Assembly (NCBI GenBank): GCA_041395105.1
Contig: JAWLBB010000007.1
Span: 1-64,000 of the forward strand
DNA length: 64,000 bases
Origin: Opitutaceae bacterium
Lineage (GTDB): Bacteria > Verrucomicrobiota > Verrucomicrobiia > Opitutales > Opitutaceae
Direction: 5' to 3'
Within the stretch, counting starts at the first letter, position 1; the number at the start of each line of letters is the position of its first letter. Under the pieces are notes generated by a model that was not told the DNA's origin, made no database searches, and saw only the letters and a program-made list of their open reading frames with translations. This document shows positions 16,037 to 24,245 of the stretch, piece by piece. The position numbers were made by a program, and so were the translations under genes.

Positions 16037-17162
16037 AACAGAGGAAGGCGTTGATCGAGATGAAGAGCGCAAGGAGGGCGATAAAGGCGAGCGGACGCCG
16101 TCGGGTCAGCATGCTCAAACCAAGATAGATGGGGAAGAGTACCATGCAGTAACGCAGCATGCTGTGGGGGAGGTGATTGGAGAAAAAGAGCAGGAGGTTC
16201 GCCAGAACGAAAAGGAAGTCTCCATAAAGGCGGTATTTGGGCAGCAGCAGGGAGCTGATGAGGAAGAAAAGGCCGGCTGACAGCCAGAAGGTGTTTTTCG
16301 GATCGCCAAGGAAACCAACCAGCAGCGGGTGGAACGGGATTACCAGGTAGGCGGACCAGCCGTGAAATGCGGCCGATTTCTGGGCGAAGGCATCTCCTGT
16401 CGTGATGAAACAGAACCACCAGAAGGCAAATAGACCGAGCGGGGTGAAGACAATGGGAAGGACGAAGGGTGTCATCGCCCGGCCCATCTCCGACCAATTG
16501 AGATTTCGGGTGCGCAGGCCCTGGAGTTCCTTCAGGGTTTCGAACGCGAAATAGACAATGATGAAGAGACCGTTCGTGCGGGTGGCGGTCAGGAGGGCGG
16601 CGAAGAAACAGGCCCGGGCCGTGTGGCGTTGATCGAAACTCACCCAGGCCGCGAGGGTGAGCAGCAGAAAGAGGCTTTCGGTGTAGAAGGCGGAGAAAAT
16701 GAAGTTCTGCGGGACAAACGCGATGAGCAGGAGGGCTCTTGCGGTGGTCGCATCATCTGTCCGGGTTCGGCAGTAGGCGACAAAGAACCAGAGTGCACCG
16801 AGGAAACAGGCGTTGCTCAGGATGATTCCTGAGATGCTGATGTCGAGACCGGTGGCACTCGACAACCCCCGGGTCAACAATGGCAGCAGTGGATAAAACG
16901 CATGACGGGTTCGCCCGGACGCGATCTCGCCATCGTTCGCCCGGTATCCTTGGGTGGCGATATGCCAGTAGTAACCGCTGTCCCATTTGTGACCGTAGAG
17001 TTGGATTCGCCGCTCGAGGTCCGGATACTCGGTGCCCACATGCGCGTCGGTCGCGACGAAGAGGGCGAGGTTGAGCAGTCGCGACGTGGTGAATACGAGA
17101 ACGACCAGAAGGAACCGGCTTTGGGGGGAGTCGAGATTGAACGGAGTCCGGAGGAATGGCAT
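16002..17162 (-). CDS. GT-C mannosyltransferase, PIG-V-like integral membrane protein
   Basis: 386 residues with about nine to ten membrane helices. The first extracytoplasmic loop holds HKWDSGYYWHIATQGY followed by HAFYPLLPLL, matching the WDxxxYxxIAxxGY...FFPLYP signature of the PIG-V/GPI mannosyltransferase II family (PF04188) and its bacterial relatives. These use polyprenyl- or dolichyl-phosphate-linked mannose on the outer face of the membrane. The neighbouring GT2 gene would supply that donor. First gene of the minus-strand trio; divergent from the GH2 enzyme with a 156-base shared upstream region. The acceptor is unknown. Confidence 0.8.
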   Translation of the reverse strand: MPFLRTPFNLDSPQSRFLLVVLVFTTSRLLNLALFVATDAHVGTEYPDLERRIQLYGHKWDSGYYWHIATQGYRANDGEIASGRTRHAFYPLLPLLTRGLSSATGLDISISGIILSNACFLGALWFFVAYCRTRTDDATTARALLLIAFVPQNFIFSAFYTESLFLLLTLAAWVSFDQRHTARACFFAALLTATRTNGLFIIVYFAFETLKELQGLRTRNLNWSEMGRAMTPFVLPIVFTPLGLFAFWWFCFITTGDAFAQKSAAFHGWSAYLVIPFHPLLVGFLGDPKNTFWLSAGLFFLISSLLLPKYRLYGDFLFVLANLLLFFSNHLPHSMLRYCMVLFPIYLGLSMLTRRRPLAFIALLALFISINAFLCYAWVTKQHIAI

Positions 17163-17318
17163 CGTCTCTTGTAGGCCGATGATTCAACCGCGATCCGGCG
17201 ACGACGTCGAGTCCTTCCGGTGTTGGTTATGGCCTCGGTGGCGGATCTCCGACGGCCGGCCAGGACGATGATTTTGCTGGCTCCTTTCCGGGGGACGACA
17301 TTCACTCCATGGGTTTGG

Positions 17319-20162
17319 ATGAAACCCCGCTTACAGCTTTTCCTTTTGCTTTTCGCCATGCAAACTCTGGGTCTGTCCGCCGGTTCATTTGTTGAGACAA
17401 TGTCTGATGGTTGGCGCTTTCATCGAGGTGAAGCGCCAGTCGAAGTGGCGGAGGCTCTGTTTGATGATTCAGGGTGGGACGAAGTGCGGGTCCCCCACGA
17501 CTGGGCCATCGCGGGACCGTTCGATCCGGCGGCCGATGGGGGAACCGGGAAACTCCCGTGGCAGGGGGAAGGCTGGTACCGTCGGACTTTTGACCTGCCC
17601 GACGGTCATGGGGATCGCCGCGTGACGCTTGATTTCGACGGCATCATGGCTTTTCCCGTCATCTATATCAATGGGCGGGAAGCGGGCTCGTGGGATTACG
17701 GCTATACTGGATTCCGCATCGATGCCACCCCCCATGTGGAATGGGGCAAACCGAATACGATAGCCGTCCATGTGGACACCCGAAGGTGGGGCTCCCGCTG
17801 GTATCCTGGTGCGGGAATCTACCGGAAGGTTATTCTCACCGTGTCCGAGCCGGTTCATATCGCACGCCATGGCGTGCAGATTCGGACAAATGGAGACGAA
17901 CTCGCCGGAATTCCCCCCAATGTCGTCACCGTCGCCACCCGTGTGGCCAATCATCTCGAGGAACAGGCGATGATTCGCGTGCAGGTTCGTCTTCTGGATC
18001 CTGAAGGATCGGAGGTGGCTGCATCAGAGGAGTCCGTGACTGTCTTCCCTGAAAGGGAGCGAACGGTTTCCCAAGTGCTGGAGGTGGCGGGGGTCAGACG
18101 CTGGGACGTGGATGATCCCGTTCTCTACACGGCTCAGGTGACTCTTTCGCAGGGCGGCAAGCCGACGGATCAGACTGACGTTCAGTTTGGCTTCCGAACC
18201 TTCGCTTTCACCGCCGATGACGGTTTTCATCTCAATGGAAGTCGCGTCCAGCTCTACGGGGTGAACCTCCACCACGATCTCGGACCTCTCGGAGCGGCTT
18301 TCAACCGGCGCGCGGCGGAGCGTCAGCTCGAAATCATGCAGTCGATGGGCGTCAATGCCCTCCGGACCAGCCACAATCCGCCTGCTCCGGAAGTCCTCGA
18401 TCTCTGTGATCGCATGGGAATCCTGGTCTGGGACGAAGTTTTCGACAAGTATGACGCGACAGCGGGGCGTCCCGACCTGCAACCACCGCTCCCGGAGTTT
18501 GGCCGGCGCCATATCCGGGAGATGGTACTGCGGGATTTTAATCATCCCAGCATTGTCGTCTGGTCGACCGGAAATGAGCTCACCGGTGAGGATGCGGTGG
18601 AAGGCATCAATCCGGCGCGGGTGCAGATGATGGCGGATTTTGTGCGGGAAATCGATGACAGCCGCCCGGTTGCCCAAGGGTGCCATATTCAGGGGCTGGT
18701 TGATGGGAAAAACTTTGCCGGGCTCGATCTCGGCGGATGGAATTATGACCGTCGCTACATGAATTATCGCCGGCAGTGGCCGCATCGACCGATCATCTAC
18801 AGCGAATCGGCATCCACCGTCAGTACACGCGGATACTATGAACCCGATCTCCCATTGCGGCGGATCGACCGCTCGCCGACCCTGCAGGTCAGCAGTTACG
18901 ATCTCAATTCCGCCGACTGGGCGGATGTGCCCGATCGCGAGTTTGCGCTGATGGAGCAGGATCGGTTTGTGGCCGGTGAGTTCGTCTGGACGGGATTTGA
19001 TTACCTCGGCGAGCCAACACCTTTTGGAGACGATGCCCGGAGTTCCTATTTCGGGATCGTCGATCTGTGCGGTCATCCCAAGGACCGCTTCTACCTTTAT
19101 CGCAGTCACTGGCGTCCGGAAGAGACCACCGTGCATATTCTGCCCCATTGGAATTGGCCCGGACGCGTCGGTCGCAACGTTCCGGTCTTCGTCTACACCA
19201 ACGGTGATTCCGCCGAGCTTTTCCTGAACGGCAAGTCGCTCGGTCTGCGCCGCAAAGCAGAGCGCCCGAAGCACCCGCAGAACCTTGCTCTCGATGGACG
19301 GGCTTCGGCCAGCAGCGAATCCGAAGGGAGACCGGCCGCTGCGGCTGTGGATGGGAATCTGAACAGTCTCTGGTCGGCCGCGGCGAACGACAGGTCTGCC
19401 TCATTCCGGCTGGACCTGGGCGGAATCGTGGGCATCCAACGGTTGGTCATCGACACGGATGCCAAGGAAAATGCCTACGCCTACACCGTGGAGGCGTCCG
19501 CCGATGGCCTGAACTGGAAACCAATCGTGGCCAAACCCACCAGGCCATACCCCAAATGGAATGGCCCGACCCGGGCCTTCCACGATGTGGATACAGAGTC
19601 CCGCTACCTGCGTCTGACCTTCAGCGAATCAACCCAGGGCCATCATCCGGGTCTGCGCGAGTTTGCCGTCTACGACCGGAAATCGGACAACGATTACTAC
19701 GATGTCACCTATGATTACCGCCTGCGTTGGAATGAAGTGGCCTATGCACCCGGGCAGCTGAAAGCCATCGCCTACCGCGATGGCCGGGCGATCGGAGAGG
19801 CGATGGTCGAGACGGCGGGTGAGCCGGTTGCCCTGAGGCTGACGACGGACCGCTCCCGCCTTTCAGCTGACGGCGAGGATCTCGCATTCGTCACGGTCGA
19901 GGCCGTCGATGCAAAAGGCCGGCGTTGTCCGCTGGCCGACAACCAGGTCACGTTCGAAGTCAGTGGCGCGGGAAGACTGAACGCGACCGGCAACGGCAAT
20001 CCTTTATCGATGGAGTCGTTTGCCGAAGCCACCCAGAGGCTGTTTTTTGGCCTGGCCCGCGGGATTGTCCGGGCGGATGAAGGTGATGGGGGGATCATCA
20101 CCGTCCGGGTCAATTCGGCCGGCCTCGTCGGTGGGTCGCTCGAGTTGACTTCGGCACGGTGA
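17319..20162 (+). CDS. Secreted GH2 beta-galactosidase with a nested discoidin (F5/8 type C) domain
   Basis: 947 residues from the ATG at 17319, chosen because it opens a signal peptide (MKPRLQLFLLLFAMQTLGLS) directly followed by the GH2 jelly-roll. Order: sugar-binding domain about 25-200, Ig-like domain about 200-300, TIM barrel about 305-610 with acid/base E420 (WSTGNE) and nucleophile E496 (YSESAS). Then a DUF4982 strand pair (ELFLNGKSLGLR) is interrupted by about 130 residues of F5/8 type C fold (NLALDGRASASSE...VDGN...SLWSA) before DUF4982 resumes (YRLRWNEVAYAPGQLKAIAY). A C-terminal Ig-like domain ends the protein. It probably removes beta-linked galactose or similar from polysaccharide outside the cytoplasm. 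No polysaccharide-utilisation transporter is adjacent. Confidence 0.9.
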   Translation: MKPRLQLFLLLFAMQTLGLSAGSFVETMSDGWRFHRGEAPVEVAEALFDDSGWDEVRVPHDWAIAGPFDPAADGGTGKLPWQGEGWYRRTFDLPDGHGDRRVTLDFDGIMAFPVIYINGREAGSWDYGYTGFRIDATPHVEWGKPNTIAVHVDTRRWGSRWYPGAGIYRKVILTVSEPVHIARHGVQIRTNGDELAGIPPNVVTVATRVANHLEEQAMIRVQVRLLDPEGSEVAASEESVTVFPERERTVSQVLEVAGVRRWDVDDPVLYTAQVTLSQGGKPTDQTDVQFGFRTFAFTADDGFHLNGSRVQLYGVNLHHDLGPLGAAFNRRAAERQLEIMQSMGVNALRTSHNPPAPEVLDLCDRMGILVWDEVFDKYDATAGRPDLQPPLPEFGRRHIREMVLRDFNHPSIVVWSTGNELTGEDAVEGINPARVQMMADFVREIDDSRPVAQGCHIQGLVDGKNFAGLDLGGWNYDRRYMNYRRQWPHRPIIYSESASTVSTRGYYEPDLPLRRIDRSPTLQVSSYDLNSADWADVPDREFALMEQDRFVAGEFVWTGFDYLGEPTPFGDDARSSYFGIVDLCGHPKDRFYLYRSHWRPEETTVHILPHWNWPGRVGRNVPVFVYTNGDSAELFLNGKSLGLRRKAERPKHPQNLALDGRASASSESEGRPAAAAVDGNLNSLWSAAANDRSASFRLDLGGIVGIQRLVIDTDAKENAYAYTVEASADGLNWKPIVAKPTRPYPKWNGPTRAFHDVDTESRYLRLTFSESTQGHHPGLREFAVYDRKSDNDYYDVTYDYRLRWNEVAYAPGQLKAIAYRDGRAIGEAMVETAGEPVALRLTTDRSRLSADGEDLAFVTVEAVDAKGRRCPLADNQVTFEVSGAGRLNATGNGNPLSMESFAEATQRLFFGLARGIVRADEGDGGIITVRVNSAGLVGGSLELTSAR

Positions 20163-20249
20163 TTTCTCTTCCAGGAGCCCGGGAGTCGCGGATGGGGATT
20201 CCGGATTTGGGTTGATCGCCCGGGTCTTGCTTTGTAAGAACCGCTGTCA

Positions 20250-21203
20250 ATGGCTCGTCGGTTGCGAATCGAGTATCCGGGTGCGGTCTACCACGTTCTG
20301 AATCGGGGAAAATCCTGCCGCGGGCTTTTTCGTGACAGCACGGAGGCGCAGGTCTTCGTGACCACGGTCGAAGAGGCCGTCAGTATCTACCAATGGCGCC
20401 TTCATGCCTTTGCGGTGATGCCGGGTCATTACCATCTGGCCCTGGAGACGCCGGAGCCGAACCTGGTCGCCGGCATGCACTGGCTCCAAGGTACATTCGC
20501 CGGCCGCCTGAACCACCTGCGCGGTGAAAGTGGCCCGATCTTCCAGGGACGGTATCGGGCATTGTTGATCGAGGGGGAGACCGCGCTTGTCCCCCTCGTC
20601 GATTTCATCCACCTCAATCCCGTTCGGGCGGGAATATTGAGGACGGAACACGTGGGCGCATTTCGCTGGGGAAGTCTGAATCGATTCATCCATGGAAATC
20701 CGTTTCCGGGTCTTGAATCGGTTCGATGGATGAAGGCACTCGGTCTGACGGAAGACAGGACCGGATGGGCGGATTATCTCGAACGGTTGAAGTCGTTGTC
20801 GGACAATCCCGATGCGCAAGAACGTGATGGTTTCGCGAGGATGTCAACAGGGTGGGCGATCGGTCCGGCGATCTGGCGAAGGAGGATCAGTCGCGAATAC
20901 GCAGAAACCGTAGCGGGTTCGGCCGACTCGGCCACCGAGTCACGCCGCCAAAAGGAACGTGTGTGGGCCAGGGAAAGGGATCGCTTGCTCGAGCAGGAAG
21001 GTCGCACGGTCTCCGACGCAAAGGGTGCGCGCAAAGGAGCCGCCTGGAAAGTGGAGATAGCGTCGAGACTCCGCCTGAATACCGGGGCACCGGTCAGGTG
21101 GATCGCGGAATCCCTCTTCATGGGCAATCCGGATGCGGTCAGGAGCCTCCTCTACAAATACCGCGCCGAACAGGGTCCGGCAGACCGATTGTCTGCAGGC
21201 TGA
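20250..21203 (+). CDS. REP-associated tyrosine transposase (RAYT), large form
   Basis: 317 residues. The Y1_Tnp domain (PF01797) starts with IEYPGAVYHVLNRG and carries the histidine pair as VMPGHYHLAL (H60-x-H62), then FQGRYRALLIE and VDFIHLNPVRAGI, the usual RAYT hallmarks. Residues about 225-317 are a basic extension ending in a DnaA-like helix-turn-helix (RLRLNTGAPVRWIAESLF), seen in the longer RAYT group common in Planctomycetes and Verrucomicrobia. RAYTs cut and join REP-type palindromes as single strands. A perfect hairpin begins directly at its stop codon (21204-21234). The gene is single and intact, without IS200-like ends. Confidence 0.9.
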   Translation: MARRLRIEYPGAVYHVLNRGKSCRGLFRDSTEAQVFVTTVEEAVSIYQWRLHAFAVMPGHYHLALETPEPNLVAGMHWLQGTFAGRLNHLRGESGPIFQGRYRALLIEGETALVPLVDFIHLNPVRAGILRTEHVGAFRWGSLNRFIHGNPFPGLESVRWMKALGLTEDRTGWADYLERLKSLSDNPDAQERDGFARMSTGWAIGPAIWRRRISREYAETVAGSADSATESRRQKERVWARERDRLLEQEGRTVSDAKGARKGAAWKVEIASRLRLNTGAPVRWIAESLFMGNPDAVRSLLYKYRAEQGPADRLSAG

Positions 21204-21234
21204 AACCCGGCGCCCGAGGTCACGACGCCGGGTT
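21204..21234. repeat. Perfect hairpin abutting the RAYT stop codon
   Basis: AACCCGGCG (21204-21212) pairs perfectly with CGCCGGGTT (21226-21234) around a 13-base loop. It starts on the base after the transposase stop. It could be the RAYT's own REP-type palindrome or a terminator without a T-run. The remaining 240 bases to the next gene contain nothing I recognise. Confidence 0.5.
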
Positions 21235-21478
21235 GCTTCCGGCCTGCAGGCGCGGCGTTTCCCGCAGGGGATCCGGATTTCCGGCGGCGACACCGTTCTC
21301 GGAAAGGATCGTCATCAGGATTTCCCGTGCGCCTGTCGGCGAGCGATCGCAAATGAGGTGGATCTTGCCGTCTTGATTGTCTTGGCCGTCGGGACAAGAA
21401 ACCCCGCTTCCCGCACCGAAGATGAATCAGGGAATCGGTCGATCGCTCCTGATCCGGTCCTGGTGGTTCCGACTCAGG

Positions 21479-22411
21479 TCACGGCAGCTTGACGCCCCGG
21501 GCGGCTCGAAGAATGTGGTACCAGGTGTCACGATCCATTTCGATTTCGGCTGCGCTGACCGCGGACCGGATCCGGTCGGGGTTGGCACTGCCGACGATCG
21601 GCAGAATACCGCTGGGATGACGCAGCAGCCAGGCCAACGCGATGTTTGTCCGGTCGGTTGAGTAGTCCGTTGCCGCCTTGTCCAGTGCCGCGAGAAGATC
21701 GCGGTGGTGTTCGTTCTTTGCCTCCGCCCCGGTTCCGACGCGTCCTCCGGCGATCGGGCTCCAGGACATCGGCGTGACGTGCCTCTCGAGACACTGGTCC
21801 AGAGTGCCGTCGGTGAAGGCATCGAGGCGCTGCGGATGGATCTCAACCTGGTTTGCGACGAGGGGAAAGGGTAGGGCGGCCTGCACTGCACTGAAGAGCG
21901 ATGGTCGGAAGTTGCTCACGCCAAACTCCCTTACCTTTCCGGCTTCGCGCAGGGTCACAAAGGCCCGGCAAATCTCTTCGGGATCGGCGAGGAAATCAGG
22001 TCGGTGGAGCAGCAGCAGATCGATCGTCTCAATGCCGAGTCTTCCGAGTGATCCGTGAACCGAGTCGATGATGTGATCGTGGGAGAAATCGTAGCGGTGG
22101 GGTTGCCCCGGTTTTGGTTCGTCTTCGAAACAGATGCCGCACTTGGTCACAATCACCATCTGTTCGCGCCAGCCCGGATGCAGCTTCAGGGCCTCTCCGA
22201 ACAGACTCTCGCATGCGGTGTCGCCGTAGATATCCGCGTGATCAAATAGGGTGTAGCCGGCCTCGAAGGCCGCTTCGACAATCTTGATCGCCCGGCGGGT
22301 CACCTCGGCATCGACCTTGGTCCGATCCCAGGAACCTGAAATCCGCATGCACCCGTAGCCGAGCCTTCCGACCCGGAGTCCACTCTGTCCGATCAATTGT
22401 GTTCTCATCAT
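21479..22411 (-). CDS. Aldo/keto reductase (YdhF-like)
   Basis: 310 residues; two tandem ATGs (22411 and 22408) are possible starts. The AKR barrel shows the catalytic tetrad context: FDHADIYG (Asp and Tyr), VTKCG (Lys) and LLLLHRPD (His), plus the NADPH-binding end IVGSANPDRI. Length and the SWSPIAGGR segment match the YdhF group of oxidoreductases. It reduces carbonyls with NADPH; the natural substrate is unknown. It stands alone, divergent from nothing obvious, with a 100-base gap to the GNAT gene on the same strand. Confidence 0.9.
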   Translation of the reverse strand: MMRTQLIGQSGLRVGRLGYGCMRISGSWDRTKVDAEVTRRAIKIVEAAFEAGYTLFDHADIYGDTACESLFGEALKLHPGWREQMVIVTKCGICFEDEPKPGQPHRYDFSHDHIIDSVHGSLGRLGIETIDLLLLHRPDFLADPEEICRAFVTLREAGKVREFGVSNFRPSLFSAVQAALPFPLVANQVEIHPQRLDAFTDGTLDQCLERHVTPMSWSPIAGGRVGTGAEAKNEHHRDLLAALDKAATDYSTDRTNIALAWLLRHPSGILPIVGSANPDRIRSAVSAAEIEMDRDTWYHILRAARGVKLP

Positions 22412-22527
22412 ATCGCTTTTTTACGCTAACGCTGATCGCATGAAAATGGCGAACAGATTCTCCCGGATCGATGGATCATTGTCGGATGGGTGGTTGTTCG
22501 CTGACTTCCACCCGAGTCCTTCGGACC

Positions 22528-23334
22528 TCAGGTTGGCACCCGGACGAACATGGGCACATTGCCGACATCTTCGAAGCCGAGGCGGCGATAGACAGGGTGG
22601 CCGTCTTCGGATGATTGCAGGACACCCACGCGGTAACCAAGCCGTCCCGCCGCTCGTAGTGCCTCGGCGGTTACATGAGCGCCAAGGCCCTGGCCGCGTT
22701 CTTCCTTGAGCGTCGCCACGCAGTAGATGCCTGCGACCCCATCGGCCAGGTAGAGGAGGGCGGTGGCCACGATCCGGCCATGACGATGCACGGCGAAAAA
22801 CTGCAACGCAGCATCGGCATCCGAATCCACCTGGATCGTCGCGGGTGAAAACAGCCGGGCGACCTTCAGGGGTATTCCATAGCCTTCGGCGAGAGCGTCG
22901 GCCCAGGCTTCACCGCCGGCACCGATCCCTACCCGTGAACAGGTGTAACCGGTGGGGAGTCTGGTCGGCGCCAGACGATCGATATCGACCGCCATGGCGG
23001 GCATGGGCCCCGCATCCCCATAACCCGCGGCGAGCACGACACTTTTTGCGGCTTCATCAATGCCTTCAGGGAAGATTACAGCAGAAGGAAAGGCGGCGTG
23101 GCGCAGGGGGGCAATCGCCGGTTCGATCCGGGAGCGATCCGTGACCATGGGCAGGGTGACCAGGTTCCCCAGGGGATGGGGTTCGCCGGTGATCAGCCGG
23201 AAGTAGTCGGGGCCGTTGACGACCCGATCGCCCCTGACATACTGGCGAAGCAGGCGTTCAATATGAAAGGCGGCGCGTCGGCCGACCTCCGACCGGCTGG
23301 AATCGACCGAGGGTAGAATGGAAGGGGTGGACAT
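22528..23334 (-). CDS. GNAT-family N-acetyltransferase
   Basis: 268 residues. The C-terminal GNAT domain is clear: FFAVHRHGRIVATALLY strand pair, the acetyl-CoA pyrophosphate loop ATLKEERGQGLGAHV (Q/RxxGxG/A pattern) and the closing YRRLGFEDVG. The N-terminal 120 residues are a degenerate GNAT-like half with no visible acetyl-CoA loop, so this may be a tandem GNAT in which only the second half is active. Substrate unknown. Confidence 0.83.
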   Translation of the reverse strand: MSTPSILPSVDSSRSEVGRRAAFHIERLLRQYVRGDRVVNGPDYFRLITGEPHPLGNLVTLPMVTDRSRIEPAIAPLRHAAFPSAVIFPEGIDEAAKSVVLAAGYGDAGPMPAMAVDIDRLAPTRLPTGYTCSRVGIGAGGEAWADALAEGYGIPLKVARLFSPATIQVDSDADAALQFFAVHRHGRIVATALLYLADGVAGIYCVATLKEERGQGLGAHVTAEALRAAGRLGYRVGVLQSSEDGHPVYRRLGFEDVGNVPMFVRVPT

Positions 23335-23559
23335 GGGCTGGGGAAGTCGCAGTAGGCTGAGTGGAGTCGATCAGGGTGAAAAGCCTGAAATCGGGGAATG
23401 CCCATCAGGGTTTCGCTCCGGGTTGCCGGAGAAGGAATGGCTTTCCCATCAGTCAAGTGTCGGTCCGCTTGTCGACTCGTCTCTGAATAGAGGAACGGCA
23501 AAGCCGGCCATGTTCCCGGCGTCATGCGCAGAGCATCGCTGAATCCGTTGCGCACTGAC

Positions 23560-23682
23560 CCCGAAGAATTGCGTCGCCTGCCGGGTCAGGCCTGGCCCGG
23601 CCATGTGCAGGAGCTTCAGAACGTAGTTGAGCGTGCGGTGATCACGGCGAAGGGGAGAGGTCCCGATCTTGACCTTGCATTG
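23560..23682 (+). pseudogene. Remnant of an NtrC-type sigma-54 activator (end of the AAA+ domain)
   Basis: The frame reads ELRRLPGQAWPGHVQELQNV followed by VERAVITAKG and then GPDLDLAL. This corresponds to the end of the AAA+ domain of bacterial enhancer-binding proteins, canonical LxxYxWPGNVRELxNVxERAVI. Walker A, GAFTGA and Walker B regions are absent on the 5' side, and downstream there is no Fis-type helix-turn-helix. Only about 40 residues are recognisable, so it is a fragment of a once larger gene. Confidence 0.7.
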
Positions 23683-23808
23683 ACGGTGGTCCGGCCGGAG
23701 CCGCGGAGATACTCCTCTCGAACCCCACCACACGCAGACCGAGCATCAAGCTCCTTGGGGGTGACGACAACGACCTGTGTCTCCCTCAGTCTTTCCTTCG
23801 ATACGCAA

Positions 23809-23856
23809 GATTTCACGAAAGTCGGGTGCAGGATTTCGCGAAGTGCGAGACTTCAC
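23809..23856. promoter_or_regulatory. Three short repeats of a GATTTC-RCGAA-like motif
   Basis: GATTTCACGAAAG (from 23809), GATTTCGCGAAGT (from 23832) and GACTTCACG (from 23848) lie in direct orientation about 23 and 16 bases apart. The core TTTCRCGAA is nearly palindromic. This looks like a set of binding sites for a dimeric regulator, perhaps left from the promoter of a lost gene. No function can be assigned. Confidence 0.3.
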
Positions 23857-24035
23857 GCCCGATTCATGTTCGGGATGAAAAGGGTAACCTACTGATAGAC
23901 AGAGCAATATTGTCAATTCTGACCGGTGCGCGCAGTCTGCTGGAGGGACTCGACTTCGCGTCACGACGGCAGGCGATTTTGAATAATCAAAATTAATGAT
24001 CGCCATTAGGCATATTATTGACTAAGAAAATTTGA

Positions 24036-24194
24036 ACGGCCGTCTTGATGATTGTTGGACCCTCGATTTTGAGCAGTCTCGCCCTCTCGCATTGGCATAA
24101 CCCCCACCGGATTTCGCTGACGGCCTTTGTCGGCTTCAACCTGCCGCGGTCCTCGATCACCGGGATCTGCCCGTCCAGATGGGGTCGTCAGTAA
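24036..24194 (+). pseudogene. Fragment of a DUF2892/YgaP-type inner-membrane protein
   Basis: After a stop at 24033 the frame runs through an ATG at 24048 and reads ILSSLALSHWHNPHRISL, then TAFVGFNLPRSSITGICP, ending at a TAA at 24192. The pattern hydrophobic-helix, NP, LTAFVGxNL, SxxTGxCP is the DUF2892 membrane domain found alone or after rhodanese domains (YgaP). The usual 20 upstream residues and the C-terminal end are missing and several conserved hydrophobic positions are polar. It is most likely a decayed remnant; a divergent 48-residue protein is less likely. Confidence 0.55.
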
Positions 24195-24245
24195 GCTCCG
24201 TGGGGAAAGTCCGACTGAAGGAAGAACCTGCACCGCCTGATCAAC

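Larger units (their letters stand above)
23335..24245. other. Gene-poor patch with remnants of lost genes
   Basis: About 900 bases with no intact gene. It carries a fragment of a sigma-54 activator (23560-23682), a cluster of short GATTTC-RCGAA motifs (23809-23856), an AT-rich tract (23880-24040) unlike the rest of the window, and a fragment of a DUF2892 membrane protein (24036-24194). The low GC and debris suggest an old insertion or deletion hot spot. Confidence 0.65.

Noticed and set aside
23746..24006. 86-residue minus-strand frame in the AT-rich patch
   Set aside because: No domain and it overlaps the plus-strand sigma-54 remnant area; likely random.
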